Positions 6,487-12,725 of a stretch of DNA of 12,725 bases are shown here, piece after piece (the stretch's first letter is position 1; every line of letters starts with the position of its first letter). The stretch lies in the NCBI GenBank assembly GCA_023412995.1, contig JAEZQS010000303.1:1-12725 (forward strand), in the 5' to 3' direction. Under the pieces are notes generated by a model. It was given only the letters and a program-made list of their open reading frames with translations, did no database searches and was not told the DNA's origin. Position numbers and translations under genes: made by a program. Origin of the DNA: Pseudomonadota bacterium (lineage in GTDB: Bacteria > Pseudomonadota > Gammaproteobacteria > Xanthomonadales > Rhodanobacteraceae).

Positions 6487-7681
6487 AATGCAGTGGCGTC
6501 GCCGGCCGCGGCCGTGGCACCGGGTCGATGGCAGTCGCCCCGGGCGGTACCAGCACCGCCTTGATGCAGCCGTCCTTCTTGGCCGAGAACAGGTGGTAGG
6601 CGTCGTCGACTTCCTCCAGCGGCACGCGGTGCGTGATGAGGGCGCGTGGATCGATCCGCCCGGCCTCGACATGTTCGATCAGTCGCGGAAGATGGCGCTT
6701 GACGCTGCACTGGTTCATGCGCAACGTCAGCCCCTTGTTCATCGCGCTGCCGATGGGAATCGCGTTGAAGGTGGGACCGTACACGCCGACGATCGACACG
6801 TTGCCGCCCTTGCGTACCGAGTTGATGGCCCAGTGCAGCGCGGTCGCCGCGCCCGCCTGCAGCTTCATGCGCACGCCGGTGAGGCTCTGCACGAAATTGC
6901 CGTCCGCCTCGCAGCCGACCGCGTCGATGCAGACGTCGGCGCCGAGCCAGTCGGTCATCTTCTTGATGTGCACCGCCATGTCGTCGACTTCGCGGAAATC
7001 GACCGTCTCCGCCGGGCCGTAGGCGGCGACGAACTCCAGCCGGTAGTCCACGCAGTCGACCACGATCACGCGGCCGGCGCCCATCAGCCAGGCGCAGCGC
7101 GCGGCCATGATGCCGATCGGGCCGGCGCCGAACACGACCACCGTGTCGTTTTCCTTGATGTCGCCCATTTCCGCCGCCTGGTAGCCCGTCGGCACCACGT
7201 CGGTCAGCAGCACCGCGTCCTCGATGTGCATGCCCGGCGGGATCACCGTGGGGCCGACGTCGGCGAAGGGGACCCGCACGTACTCGGCCTGGCCACCGTC
7301 GTAGCCGCCAGCGGTATGCGAGTAGCCGTAGACACCGCCGAGGGCGGTCGCCTGCGGATTGACGTCATGGCAGTTGCCGTACAGCTCGCGCTCGCAGAAA
7401 TAGCATCTGCCGCAGAAGACGTTGAAGGGGACCAGGACGTGGTCACCCACCTTCAGCCGCTGCACGCCGGGACCGACCTCCTGGACGATGCCGGTGAACT
7501 CGTGGCCGAAGATCGTCCCTACCCGCGTGTCGGGCACCAGGCCGTGGTAGAGATGCAGGTCCGAACCGCAGATGCAGGCGCGCGTGACGCGCACGATGGC
7601 GTCGTCCGGATGCTCGATCACCGGATCGGGCACGTCCTGCACGCGCACGCGGTAGGGGCGGCGGTAGGTGGTGGCTAGCAT
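6485..7681 (-). CDS. Zinc-dependent alcohol dehydrogenase, formaldehyde dehydrogenase-like
   Basis: The 398-residue medium-chain dehydrogenase/reductase has the catalytic zinc ligands C38 (ICGSDLHLY), H60-E61 (GHEFTGIV) and D161 (DVVPTGY), as in glutathione-independent formaldehyde dehydrogenases. The structural-zinc cysteines C90, C93, C96 and C104 (FCGRCYFCERELYGNC) are all present. The Rossmann motif is VVVFGAGPIG (181-190), and VVDCVDYRLEFV ends with a D209 that favours NAD. Length and motifs fit the FDH-like zinc alcohol dehydrogenases of about 390-400 residues. The start at 7681 is chosen because AGGAG lies 6 bases ahead, whereas the in-frame ATG at 7687 directly abuts it. The C-terminal tail (PRPRPATPLH) is proline-rich. 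It is the first gene of an operon with a tail-anchored protein and lies 235 bp downstream of htpG. The substrate may be formaldehyde, another aldehyde or an alcohol, and cannot be fixed from sequence. Confidence 0.9.
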   Translation of the reverse strand: MLATTYRRPYRVRVQDVPDPVIEHPDDAIVRVTRACICGSDLHLYHGLVPDTRVGTIFGHEFTGIVQEVGPGVQRLKVGDHVLVPFNVFCGRCYFCERELYGNCHDVNPQATALGGVYGYSHTAGGYDGGQAEYVRVPFADVGPTVIPPGMHIEDAVLLTDVVPTGYQAAEMGDIKENDTVVVFGAGPIGIMAARCAWLMGAGRVIVVDCVDYRLEFVAAYGPAETVDFREVDDMAVHIKKMTDWLGADVCIDAVGCEADGNFVQSLTGVRMKLQAGAATALHWAINSVRKGGNVSIVGVYGPTFNAIPIGSAMNKGLTLRMNQCSVKRHLPRLIEHVEAGRIDPRALITHRVPLEEVDDAYHLFSAKKDGCIKAVLVPPGATAIDPVPRPRPATPLH

Positions 7682-7687
7682 GGGCAT

Positions 7688-7692
7688 CTCCT
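7688..7692 (-). promoter_or_regulatory. Ribosome binding site setting the dehydrogenase start
   Basis: AGGAG on the minus strand is 6 bases from the ATG at 7681 and directly abuts the ATG at 7687. The spacing selects 7681 as the translation start. Confidence 0.7.
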
Positions 7693-7830
7693 GGCGCCGC
7701 GGCGGCGGTCCTTGCAGCCGACGCAACGTCCATGCCAGTGCCGCGAACGCCCCCTGCCCTGCCCGCGCCATGCCGGTGCGACGCAAGCATTTCGCCCCGC
7801 GGGTAGGCGTTACCTTGCGGGATCAGGAAC

Positions 7831-7913
7831 GGATTCGGGATGTGAGCCCGTGCGAGCCCGCGGCCGCGGGCGGCCCTCGTGTCCGATCCCGAATCCCGAA
7901 TCCCGAATCCCGG
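7831..7913. repeat. ATCCCGA tandem repeat with long hairpin downstream of htpG
   Basis: Four 7-bp units lie head to tail: ATCCCGA at 7886, 7893 and 7900, then ATCCCGG at 7907. GGATTCGGGAT at 7831-7841 is a perfect 11-bp inverted complement of 7886-7896, and matches 7893-7903 and 7900-7910 equally well, so the stem can form in three registers. The loop contains a perfect 16-bp palindrome at 7856-7871 (GCCCGCGGCCGCGGGC) and a near-perfect 10-bp direct repeat at 7841-7860. The htpG stop is only 4 bp beyond the tandem. Such GGGATTC-type tandems are, from memory, common between genes in Xanthomonadaceae. It may act as a terminator or mRNA 3'-end stabiliser for htpG, but no T-run follows. Confidence 0.75.
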
Positions 7914-7916
7914 CCG

Positions 7917-9788
7917 TCACACCAACCGGTTCACCCGCGCAATGAACGCCGCCGGATCGGCGAGCTGATCGCCGGCGGCAAGCTGCGCTTCTTCCAGCAG
8001 GAGGTTGGCGATGTCCGCCGCGCGGGCCTCGTCGGTTTCGCTGCCGAAGCGTTGCACCAGCGGGTTGGCCGGGTTGATCTCGAGCGTCGGCTTGCTGGCC
8101 GGCACGTCGTGGCCGGCCTCGCGCAGCAGGCGCTGCATGTGCAGGGCCATGTCGTACTCGCCGAGCACGATGCACGAAGGCGATTCGGTCAGCCGATGGC
8201 TGACCTGCACCTTGCCGACCTTGTCGCCGAGCAGCGCGGTGAGCCGCTCGACCAGCGGGGCCGCCGCTTCCTCGGCCTGCTTGCGGCTTTCCTTGGTCGC
8301 CTCGTCGGCGCCGTCGGCATCGAGCTCGCCCTTGGCCGCGCTGCGCAGCTTCTTGCCACCGTATTCGCCGAGGTAGCCGATCATCCACTCGTCGATGCGA
8401 TCGGAGAGCAGCAGCACCTCGATGCCGCGCGCGCGCAGCGACTCGATCTGCGGGCTGCTCTTCGCCGCCGCCCAGGAATCGGCGGTCACGTACCAGATGA
8501 CGTCCTGGCCTGCCTGCATGCGGCCGATGTAGTCGTCGAGGGAAACGGTGCGCGAGGCATCCTCGCCGTGGGTGGAGGCGAAGCGCAACAGGCGGGCGAT
8601 GCGCTCGCGGTTGGCGCCATCCTCGGCCACGCCCTCCTTCAGCACGTTGCCGAAGGCCTGGGTGAAGGTGGCGAACTTCGCCGGCTCGTCCTTCGCCAGC
8701 TTCTCCAGCAGGTCGAGCACGCGTTTGGTGCAGGCGGCGCGGATCTGCGAGACGAGCCGGTTCTCCTGCAGGATCTCGCGGCTGACGTTGAGCGGAAGGT
8801 CGTCGGAATCGACCACGCCGCGAACGAAGCGCAGGTAGGCCGGCAGCAGCTGTTCGCTGGCGTCCATGATGAACACGCGCCGGATGTAGAGCTTCACGCC
8901 GTGCCGCTCCTCGCGGCCGCTGAAGACGGCATCGAACGGCGGCTTCTCCGGCACGTACAGCAGCAGCGTATAGCTCTGCGATCCTTCGACGCGGTTGTGG
9001 GTCCACGCCAGCGCATCGCTGAAATCGTGCGAGAGCGACTTGTAGAACGCCTGGTACTCCTCGTCCGTGATCTCCTGGCGCGGGCGCGCCCACAAGGCCG
9101 CGGCGTGGTTGGCGGTTTCGAACTCGCCGGTGGGCTTGCCGTCCTCCATCTTCGGCAGGCGGATCGGGAACGCGACGTGGTCCGAGTAACGCTTGACCAG
9201 CTCACGCAGCTTCCACACGTCGAGGAACTCGTCCTCGTCCGGCTTCAGGTGCAGCGTCACGGTGGTGCCGCGCGCCGCGACTTCCTGCGCCTCGAGCGTG
9301 TACTCGCCGGTCCCGGACGACTCCCAGCGCACGCCCCCGCCGGCCGGCGCGCCTGCCTTGCGGGTGGTCAGGGTGACGCGGTCGGCGACGATGAAGGCGG
9401 CATAGAAGCCGACGCCGAACTGGCCGATGAGCTGGGTGTCGCGACGCGCATCGCCGGAAAGCGAATCGAGGAAGCGCCGCGTGCCCGAGCGCGCGATCGT
9501 GCCGATGTTCTCGATCACCTCCTCGCGCGTCATGCCGATGCCGTTGTCGCGCACGGTGAGGGTGCGCGCCTCCTTGTCGACGCTGATCTCGATGCGCAGC
9601 TCCGGATCGTCCGCGGCAAGGGAGGCATCGGACAGGGCGGCAAAGCGCAGCTTGTCGCAGGCATCGGAGGCATTGGAGACCAGTTCGCGCAGGAAGATGT
9701 CCTTGTGCGAATAGAGCGAATGGGTGACCAGGTGCAGCACCTGGGCGACTTCCGCCTCGAACGGGCGGGTCTCGGCAGTGGAGCTCAT
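7917..9788 (-). CDS. htpG: Molecular chaperone HtpG (bacterial Hsp90)
   Basis: The 623-residue protein matches HtpG in length (E. coli 624) and in all ATPase motifs: LRELVSNASDACDKLRF (N-box, E35, N39), VRDNGIGMT (D81), IGTIARSGTRRF (95-106) and GQFGVGFYAAF (122-132). The middle domain has YIRRVFIMD, and the C-terminal dimerisation region follows (LHMQRLLREAGHD...LEINPANPLVQRF). It is a cytosolic ATP-dependent chaperone that folds and remodels proteins after heat or other stress. The start at 9788 (MSSTAETRPFEAEV) is supported by GAGGAA 5 bases upstream. The frame extends 26 codons further, but that part is the promoter region and not protein-like. A sigma-32-type promoter lies about 37-63 bp upstream of the start. 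The gene is divergent from the propeller gene. Confidence 0.98.
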   Translation of the reverse strand: MSSTAETRPFEAEVAQVLHLVTHSLYSHKDIFLRELVSNASDACDKLRFAALSDASLAADDPELRIEISVDKEARTLTVRDNGIGMTREEVIENIGTIARSGTRRFLDSLSGDARRDTQLIGQFGVGFYAAFIVADRVTLTTRKAGAPAGGGVRWESSGTGEYTLEAQEVAARGTTVTLHLKPDEDEFLDVWKLRELVKRYSDHVAFPIRLPKMEDGKPTGEFETANHAAALWARPRQEITDEEYQAFYKSLSHDFSDALAWTHNRVEGSQSYTLLLYVPEKPPFDAVFSGREERHGVKLYIRRVFIMDASEQLLPAYLRFVRGVVDSDDLPLNVSREILQENRLVSQIRAACTKRVLDLLEKLAKDEPAKFATFTQAFGNVLKEGVAEDGANRERIARLLRFASTHGEDASRTVSLDDYIGRMQAGQDVIWYVTADSWAAAKSSPQIESLRARGIEVLLLSDRIDEWMIGYLGEYGGKKLRSAAKGELDADGADEATKESRKQAEEAAAPLVERLTALLGDKVGKVQVSHRLTESPSCIVLGEYDMALHMQRLLREAGHDVPASKPTLEINPANPLVQRFGSETDEARAADIANLLLEEAQLAAGDQLADPAAFIARVNRLV

Positions 9789-9793
9789 GCGGC

Positions 9794-9799
9794 TTCCTC
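9794..9799 (-). promoter_or_regulatory. htpG ribosome binding site
   Basis: GAGGAA on the minus strand lies 5 bases before the ATG at 9788. It rules out the longer frame opening at 9866 as the true start. Confidence 0.75.
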
Positions 9800-9824
9800 G
9801 GCAAGGGTTCGCGATGCGGCGCAG

Positions 9825-9851
9825 ATGGGGTGGTTGCGCCGTTGATTCAAG
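9825..9851 (-). promoter_or_regulatory. Sigma-32 (RpoH) heat-shock promoter of htpG
   Basis: On the minus strand, CTTGAA (9846-9851) is followed after exactly 15 bp by CCCCAT (9825-9830). These are the -35 and -10 consensus hexamers of RpoH promoters, and 15 bp lies in the normal 13-15 bp spacing. Transcription would begin near 9818 and give a leader of about 30 bases before the htpG ATG. The position upstream of a classic heat-shock gene makes chance unlikely. Confidence 0.88.
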
Positions 9852-9961
9852 CCGACGCCGCGTCATGGCGGCGCAGGCAGGGCGAAAGTGGTGCCGCAGC
9901 GGCAGCCTGATCGGCTATGGTAGGCGGCCGGCACGCAAGGGGCGTGCGGAAGGGGTATTCC

Positions 9962-12307
9962 ATGCGACAGCCAGCAATCCGGTTCCTGCCCATCCTCGCC
10001 GCACTGGCACTTGCTCCCGGCGCCACGCCGCTGGCGGCGCAGGACGCCGACCGGCCGTGGCTGGCACCGGCCGCCACCGACCGCAGCGACGGCGAGGAAC
10101 ACGAAATCCGCCAGCGCCTCGAGTGGTTCAGCGCCCGTCGCGGCCTCGATGTCGTCGCCGATGCGCGCCTGCAACGCGCGCGCGCCGTGGCCAGCCTGCA
10201 GCATGCGATGGCGCGCCAGGTCCCGGGCCTGCTGGCGGCGCAGCCCTGGCTGCCGCTGGGGCCGGACAGCATGACCATGCTGGACTGGCGCATGGGCCCG
10301 GTGGCGGGCCGGGTCACCGCGCTGGCGATGGATCCTGCCGCGGAAGACACGCTCTACCTCGGCTCCGCCGCCGGCGGCCTGTGGAAGAGCACCGATGCCG
10401 GCGGTTCCTGGACGCCGCTCACCGACGCGCTCGGTACCGGAAGCATCGGCGCGCTGCTGCTCGAAACCGGCAAGCCCGGCGCGCTGTGGGTCGGCACCGG
10501 CGAGGTCAACGCCGGCTGCCTCGACTACTTCGGCATGGGCCTGTTCCATTCGGCCGATGGCGGCGCGACGTTCGAACCACGCAACGGCAGCGCGGAAGCA
10601 CCGCTGCCGCTGTCCTTCGTCACCGCCATCGCGCAGTCGCCGCTCGATCCGGACGTGCTGGTCGTCGGCGGACAGGGCCGCTGCAGCGACAGCGGTGCCC
10701 TCGGCAGCGGCGGCATCTACCGCACCACCGACGCCGGCGCGAGCTGGTCGCCCGTACTTCCTTCCAGCGGCGTGCGCGACCTGCTGTTCTCACGCACCGA
10801 ACCGGAGGTCGCCTATGCCGCCGTGCGCAGCAAGGGCATCTACAAATCCACCGACGCGGGCGCGACCTGGACGTTGCTGGACAACGGCCTGCCCACGGCC
10901 TGGAACGCGACCTACAGCCGCCTTGCGATGGCGCCCTCTGACAACGCGGTGCTGTATGCGCTGGTCGGCAACGGCAGCGGCGGCACGCTGCAGCTCTATC
11001 GCACCAGCGACGCCGGCGCGAGCTGGAGCCAGGTCAACGCCGACGCCTGCGAAGGCCAGTGCTGGTACAACCTGACGCTGGACGTGCATCCGGACGATCC
11101 GGACCGGCTGCTGGTCGGCACGATCCGCCCGGCCCTTTCCACCAATGGCGGGCAGAGCCTGGCCATCCTCACCGCCGGCTGGGGCGGCAACCAGGCCGTC
11201 CACCAGGACACGCACATCGTGCGCTGGTCCGCCAACGGCGGAAACCGTCTGTGGGTGGGTGGCGACGGCGGACTCTGGCGCAGCGACGATGGCGGCAGCC
11301 AGTTCGAGAACCTCAACGGCAACCTGCAGATCACCCAGTTCTACGATGTCGCGCTGGACCCTGAAGATCCCGACCGCGTGTATGGCGGCGCGCAGGACAA
11401 TTCCTCGTCCGTGCGCTCCGGCTCGGCGGTCTGGGCAGTCACCACGGTGACCGGCGACGGCTTCATGAACGCGGTGGATCCGCGCAATCCGCAGCGCGTG
11501 TTCCAGTCGAGCTACCCGTCCGGCGGCGCCGCCCTGATCCTGTCGACGTCGCGCGGCGAACCCTTCACCTTCAACTGGGTCGGCCGCGGCGGCTTCGATA
11601 CCAGCGAGCCGTTCCCGTGGGTCACGCCCCTGGTGACCGGCGCCGATTCGGTGTTCGTCGCATCCAACCGTGTCTATCGCGCCCTCATCGGCAACAACGC
11701 GGGGGCGTACAGCTGGACCGGCATCTCGCCCACCCTGGCCCTCGCCAGCAACGCCACGGTCAGCGTGCTGGCGGTGCCCGCCGGCGATGCCGGGCGCGCC
11801 CTCGTGCTGTACGCCGGCACCTCGGACGGGCGCATCGGCATGACGGCGAACGCGCTCGAGCCGGCGCCCGCGTGGGTCGACCTCACCCGCAACTGGCCCG
11901 GCGGCAATGTCTCGGACATCGCGATCGCCGACCCGGCCGGCAACACCGTCTACGCCACCCGCAGCCTGTTCCAGTCGCCGCAGCTGCTCCGCTCGAGCGG
12001 CGGCAGCGACTGGGAAGGCATCGGCGCGGGCCTGCCGCGCGTGCCGGCCAACAGCGTCGCGCTGGATCCGGCCGAACCGGGGCACGTGTACGTCGGCACC
12101 GACATCGGCGTCTACCGCAGCACCGATGGCGGCGAGACCTTCGAGCCCTGGATGGCCGGCATGCCGCTCGGCATGGTCGTCACCGACCTCGAGATGGCAG
12201 CCAGCCAGCGCGTGCTGGTTGCCGCCACGTACGGGCGCGGCGCGTGGAAGCTGCCGCTGCAGGAAGCGGCCCTGTTCCGCGACGGGTTCGATGGCGGGCA
12301 GCCGTGA
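9962..12307 (+). CDS. Secreted Asp-box (BNR/VPS10/sortilin-like) beta-propeller protein
   Basis: The 781-residue protein has an N-terminal signal peptide (MRQPAIRFLPILAALALAPG, likely cleaved after LAA near residue 26), so it is exported. Asp-box motifs (S/T-x-D-x-G-x-x-W/F) recur at 143-150, 197-204, 255-262, 296-303, 348-355 and 720-727. Weaker copies lie at about 393, 441-448 and 678-684. Alternating LYLGSA/VYVGTD/LLVGTI strands mark the blades. This fits the BNR/VPS10/GH74-like propeller fold, probably two propellers. No sialidase arginine triad or glycosidase signature is evident, so enzyme activity is not claimed. Cysteines (186, 241, 363, 367) may form disulfides. The C-terminus LFRDGFDGGQP resembles short DGFE/DGFD tails on secreted proteins of this group. 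The start at 9962 is supported by GGAAGGGG 6 bases upstream. A TATGGT at 9916-9921 is a weak -10 candidate. Confidence 0.85.
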   Translation: MRQPAIRFLPILAALALAPGATPLAAQDADRPWLAPAATDRSDGEEHEIRQRLEWFSARRGLDVVADARLQRARAVASLQHAMARQVPGLLAAQPWLPLGPDSMTMLDWRMGPVAGRVTALAMDPAAEDTLYLGSAAGGLWKSTDAGGSWTPLTDALGTGSIGALLLETGKPGALWVGTGEVNAGCLDYFGMGLFHSADGGATFEPRNGSAEAPLPLSFVTAIAQSPLDPDVLVVGGQGRCSDSGALGSGGIYRTTDAGASWSPVLPSSGVRDLLFSRTEPEVAYAAVRSKGIYKSTDAGATWTLLDNGLPTAWNATYSRLAMAPSDNAVLYALVGNGSGGTLQLYRTSDAGASWSQVNADACEGQCWYNLTLDVHPDDPDRLLVGTIRPALSTNGGQSLAILTAGWGGNQAVHQDTHIVRWSANGGNRLWVGGDGGLWRSDDGGSQFENLNGNLQITQFYDVALDPEDPDRVYGGAQDNSSSVRSGSAVWAVTTVTGDGFMNAVDPRNPQRVFQSSYPSGGAALILSTSRGEPFTFNWVGRGGFDTSEPFPWVTPLVTGADSVFVASNRVYRALIGNNAGAYSWTGISPTLALASNATVSVLAVPAGDAGRALVLYAGTSDGRIGMTANALEPAPAWVDLTRNWPGGNVSDIAIADPAGNTVYATRSLFQSPQLLRSSGGSDWEGIGAGLPRVPANSVALDPAEPGHVYVGTDIGVYRSTDGGETFEPWMAGMPLGMVVTDLEMAASQRVLVAATYGRGAWKLPLQEAALFRDGFDGGQP

Positions 12308-12360
12308 TGGTCCGCGGGCGCCGCCGTTGCGGGGCGCGAGGCCAGAGGCGACCAGCGGCG

Positions 12361-12390
12361 GATTGAAACACGAAAACCACGAAGCACAGG
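12361..12390 (+). repeat. Degraded copy of the left end of the 3751-3990 repeat
   Basis: Positions 12361-12374 (GATTGAAACACGAA) match 3751-3764 (GATTGCAACACGAA) at 13 of 14 bases, and the similarity continues loosely through ACGAAG. The A+T-rich patch stands out in very G+C-rich DNA. No intact right arm follows, so this looks like a truncated relict. It again lies between convergent gene ends. Confidence 0.5.
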
Positions 12391-12400
12391 TGAGGGCCTA

Positions 12401-12428
12401 CCGGCGGCGGCCGCACGCCTGCCGCCGG
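12401..12428. terminator. Candidate hairpin after the propeller gene
   Basis: CCGGCGGC (12401-12408) and GCCGCCGG (12421-12428) form a perfect 8-bp stem with a 12-base loop, 94 bp past the propeller stop. No T-run follows, so intrinsic termination is uncertain. In such G+C-rich DNA, stems of this size also arise by chance. Confidence 0.35.
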
Positions 12429-12521
12429 AGCGTTGCGACATGTCCGCCATCGTGCGGCCGCTTTGCCGCGGGTTCGGCGGCAGAACGCGTGAACCCCGAA
12501 GCGCGCGAGGCGCACGAAGCA

Positions 12522-12566
12522 GCGCGCTGCCGAGGGGGGGGTGACGGCGTCGCCGGGGCAGCGCGC
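12522..12566 (-). terminator. Candidate hairpin just after hutF
   Basis: GCGCGCTGCC (12522-12531) and GGCAGCGCGC (12557-12566) are a perfect 10-bp inverted repeat with a 25-base loop, starting 6 bp past the hutF stop. The loop contains a run of eight G on the plus strand (12534-12541) and a small GAC/GTC stem at 12543-12551. No T-run follows on the minus strand, so it may protect the mRNA end rather than terminate by itself. Confidence 0.4.
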
Positions 12567-12572
12567 GGTGCG

Positions 12573-12725
12573 CTACGCCTGGCGGGCCAGGCGCTGCACG
12601 GTCGTCCGGTAGCGGGCGGCGATGCGCTCGCCGTCGCGGTGACGGAAGTCGCGCACCTGCCACTGGCCGCCGGCCATCACGTGGCGCACCAGCGGCGTGT
12701 TGCCGGCGAAAAGCCAGGTGTCCAC
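12573..12725 (-). CDS. hutF: Formimidoylglutamate deiminase, C-terminal end (partial)
   Basis: The last 50 codons of a minus-strand gene run in from the right edge and stop with TAG at 12573-12575. The reading VDTWLFAGNTPLVRHVMAGG, then a WQVRDFRHRDGERIAARY segment and a short basic helix, is the typical C-terminal end of amidohydrolase-superfamily deaminases. The final metal-dependent-hydrolase strands read D-x-W-x-F-x-G-N...V-x-x-V-x-x-G-G. It best recalls HutF, which removes ammonia from N-formimidoyl-L-glutamate in the histidine degradation route through formylglutamate. Catalytic residues lie outside the window, so a guanine or cytosine deaminase or another amidohydrolase relative cannot be excluded. 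It converges on the propeller gene, with 265 bp between the stops. Confidence 0.72.
   Translation of the reverse strand: MDTWLFAGNTPLVRHVMAGGQWQVRDFRHRDGERIAARYRTTVQRLARQA

Noticed and set aside
7886..7913. Tandem ATCCCGA units considered as a CRISPR or origin-type repeat array.
   Set aside because: The units are 7 bp with no spacers and no cas genes, and no DnaA boxes are nearby. They are better explained as a dispersed intergenic hairpin repeat.
7668..9845. A 725-codon plus-strand frame opposite htpG.
   Set aside because: It is antisense to a certain htpG gene with all motifs intact. Long antisense frames are expected from high G+C codon use, and the product is a low-complexity Arg/Gly/Ala mix.
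10790..12085. A 431-codon minus-strand frame opposite the propeller gene.
   Set aside because: It is a compositional shadow of the Asp-box coding strand with no recognisable domain.
9962..12307. A sialidase call based on the BNR/Asp-box repeats.
   Set aside because: Asp boxes are structural. The catalytic arginine triad and Tyr/Glu pair of sialidases could not be identified, so only the fold is claimed.
12112..12663. A 183-codon minus-strand frame spanning the propeller end and the right spacer.
   Set aside because: It overlaps the real 3' end of the propeller gene and, in a different frame, the hutF tail. Its VLRGFRVS segment is just the degraded repeat read as protein.

Overview
The window is very G+C-rich DNA densely packed with housekeeping and accessory genes, with no phage, insertion sequence, CRISPR or RNA gene visible. 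Protein features (a DUF6491-like lipoprotein, an Asp-box propeller protein ending in a DGFD-type tail, a formimidoylglutamate deiminase end) and the intergenic repeats (ATCCCGA tandems, ACACGGAGC tandems) suggest a gammaproteobacterium of the Xanthomonadaceae/Lysobacteraceae type (Lysobacter, Luteimonas, Pseudoxanthomonas or similar). That placement is an inference from sequence style, not a database match.

Layout. Positions 30-701 (+) hold a YrbL-family kinase-fold protein. It converges, 5 bp apart, on an ArnT/PMT-like GT-C glycosyltransferase (707-2452, -). Upstream of the transferase on the same strand is a small DUF6491-like lipoprotein (2538-2948, GTG start). A 160-bp divergent spacer with two GTTAAC sites leads to a 71-residue orphan (3109-3324, +) and a YfgD-type ArsC-family reductase (3377-3727, +). 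The next spacer, 3728-3991, is almost entirely filled by a large imperfect inverted-repeat element. It separates the reductase from a minus-strand pair, a YafV/Nit2-like omega-amidase (3992-4786) and a YbdL-like aminotransferase (4792-5940). These two sit 5 bp apart and together look like a transaminase/omega-amidase (2-oxo acid amide salvage) module.

Next on the minus strand are a small tail-anchored unknown protein (6050-6475) and a two-zinc alcohol dehydrogenase (6485-7681). The two are coupled by a ribosome binding site that overlaps the dehydrogenase stop. A spacer with an ATCCCGA tandem repeat and a long hairpin follows, then htpG (7917-9788, -). htpG is preceded by a near-consensus sigma-32 heat-shock promoter (CTTGAA, 15 bp, CCCCAT). 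Divergent from htpG is a secreted 781-residue beta-propeller protein (9962-12307, +). It converges on the 3' end of hutF (12573-12725, -), which runs off the right edge. The spacer between them carries two hairpins and a degraded copy of one end of the 3751-3990 repeat.

I see no clearly new multi-gene defence or biosynthetic system. The points most worth following are the large inverted-repeat element and its second partial copy, the htpG promoter, the aminotransferase/omega-amidase pair, and the dehydrogenase paired with an unknown membrane protein.
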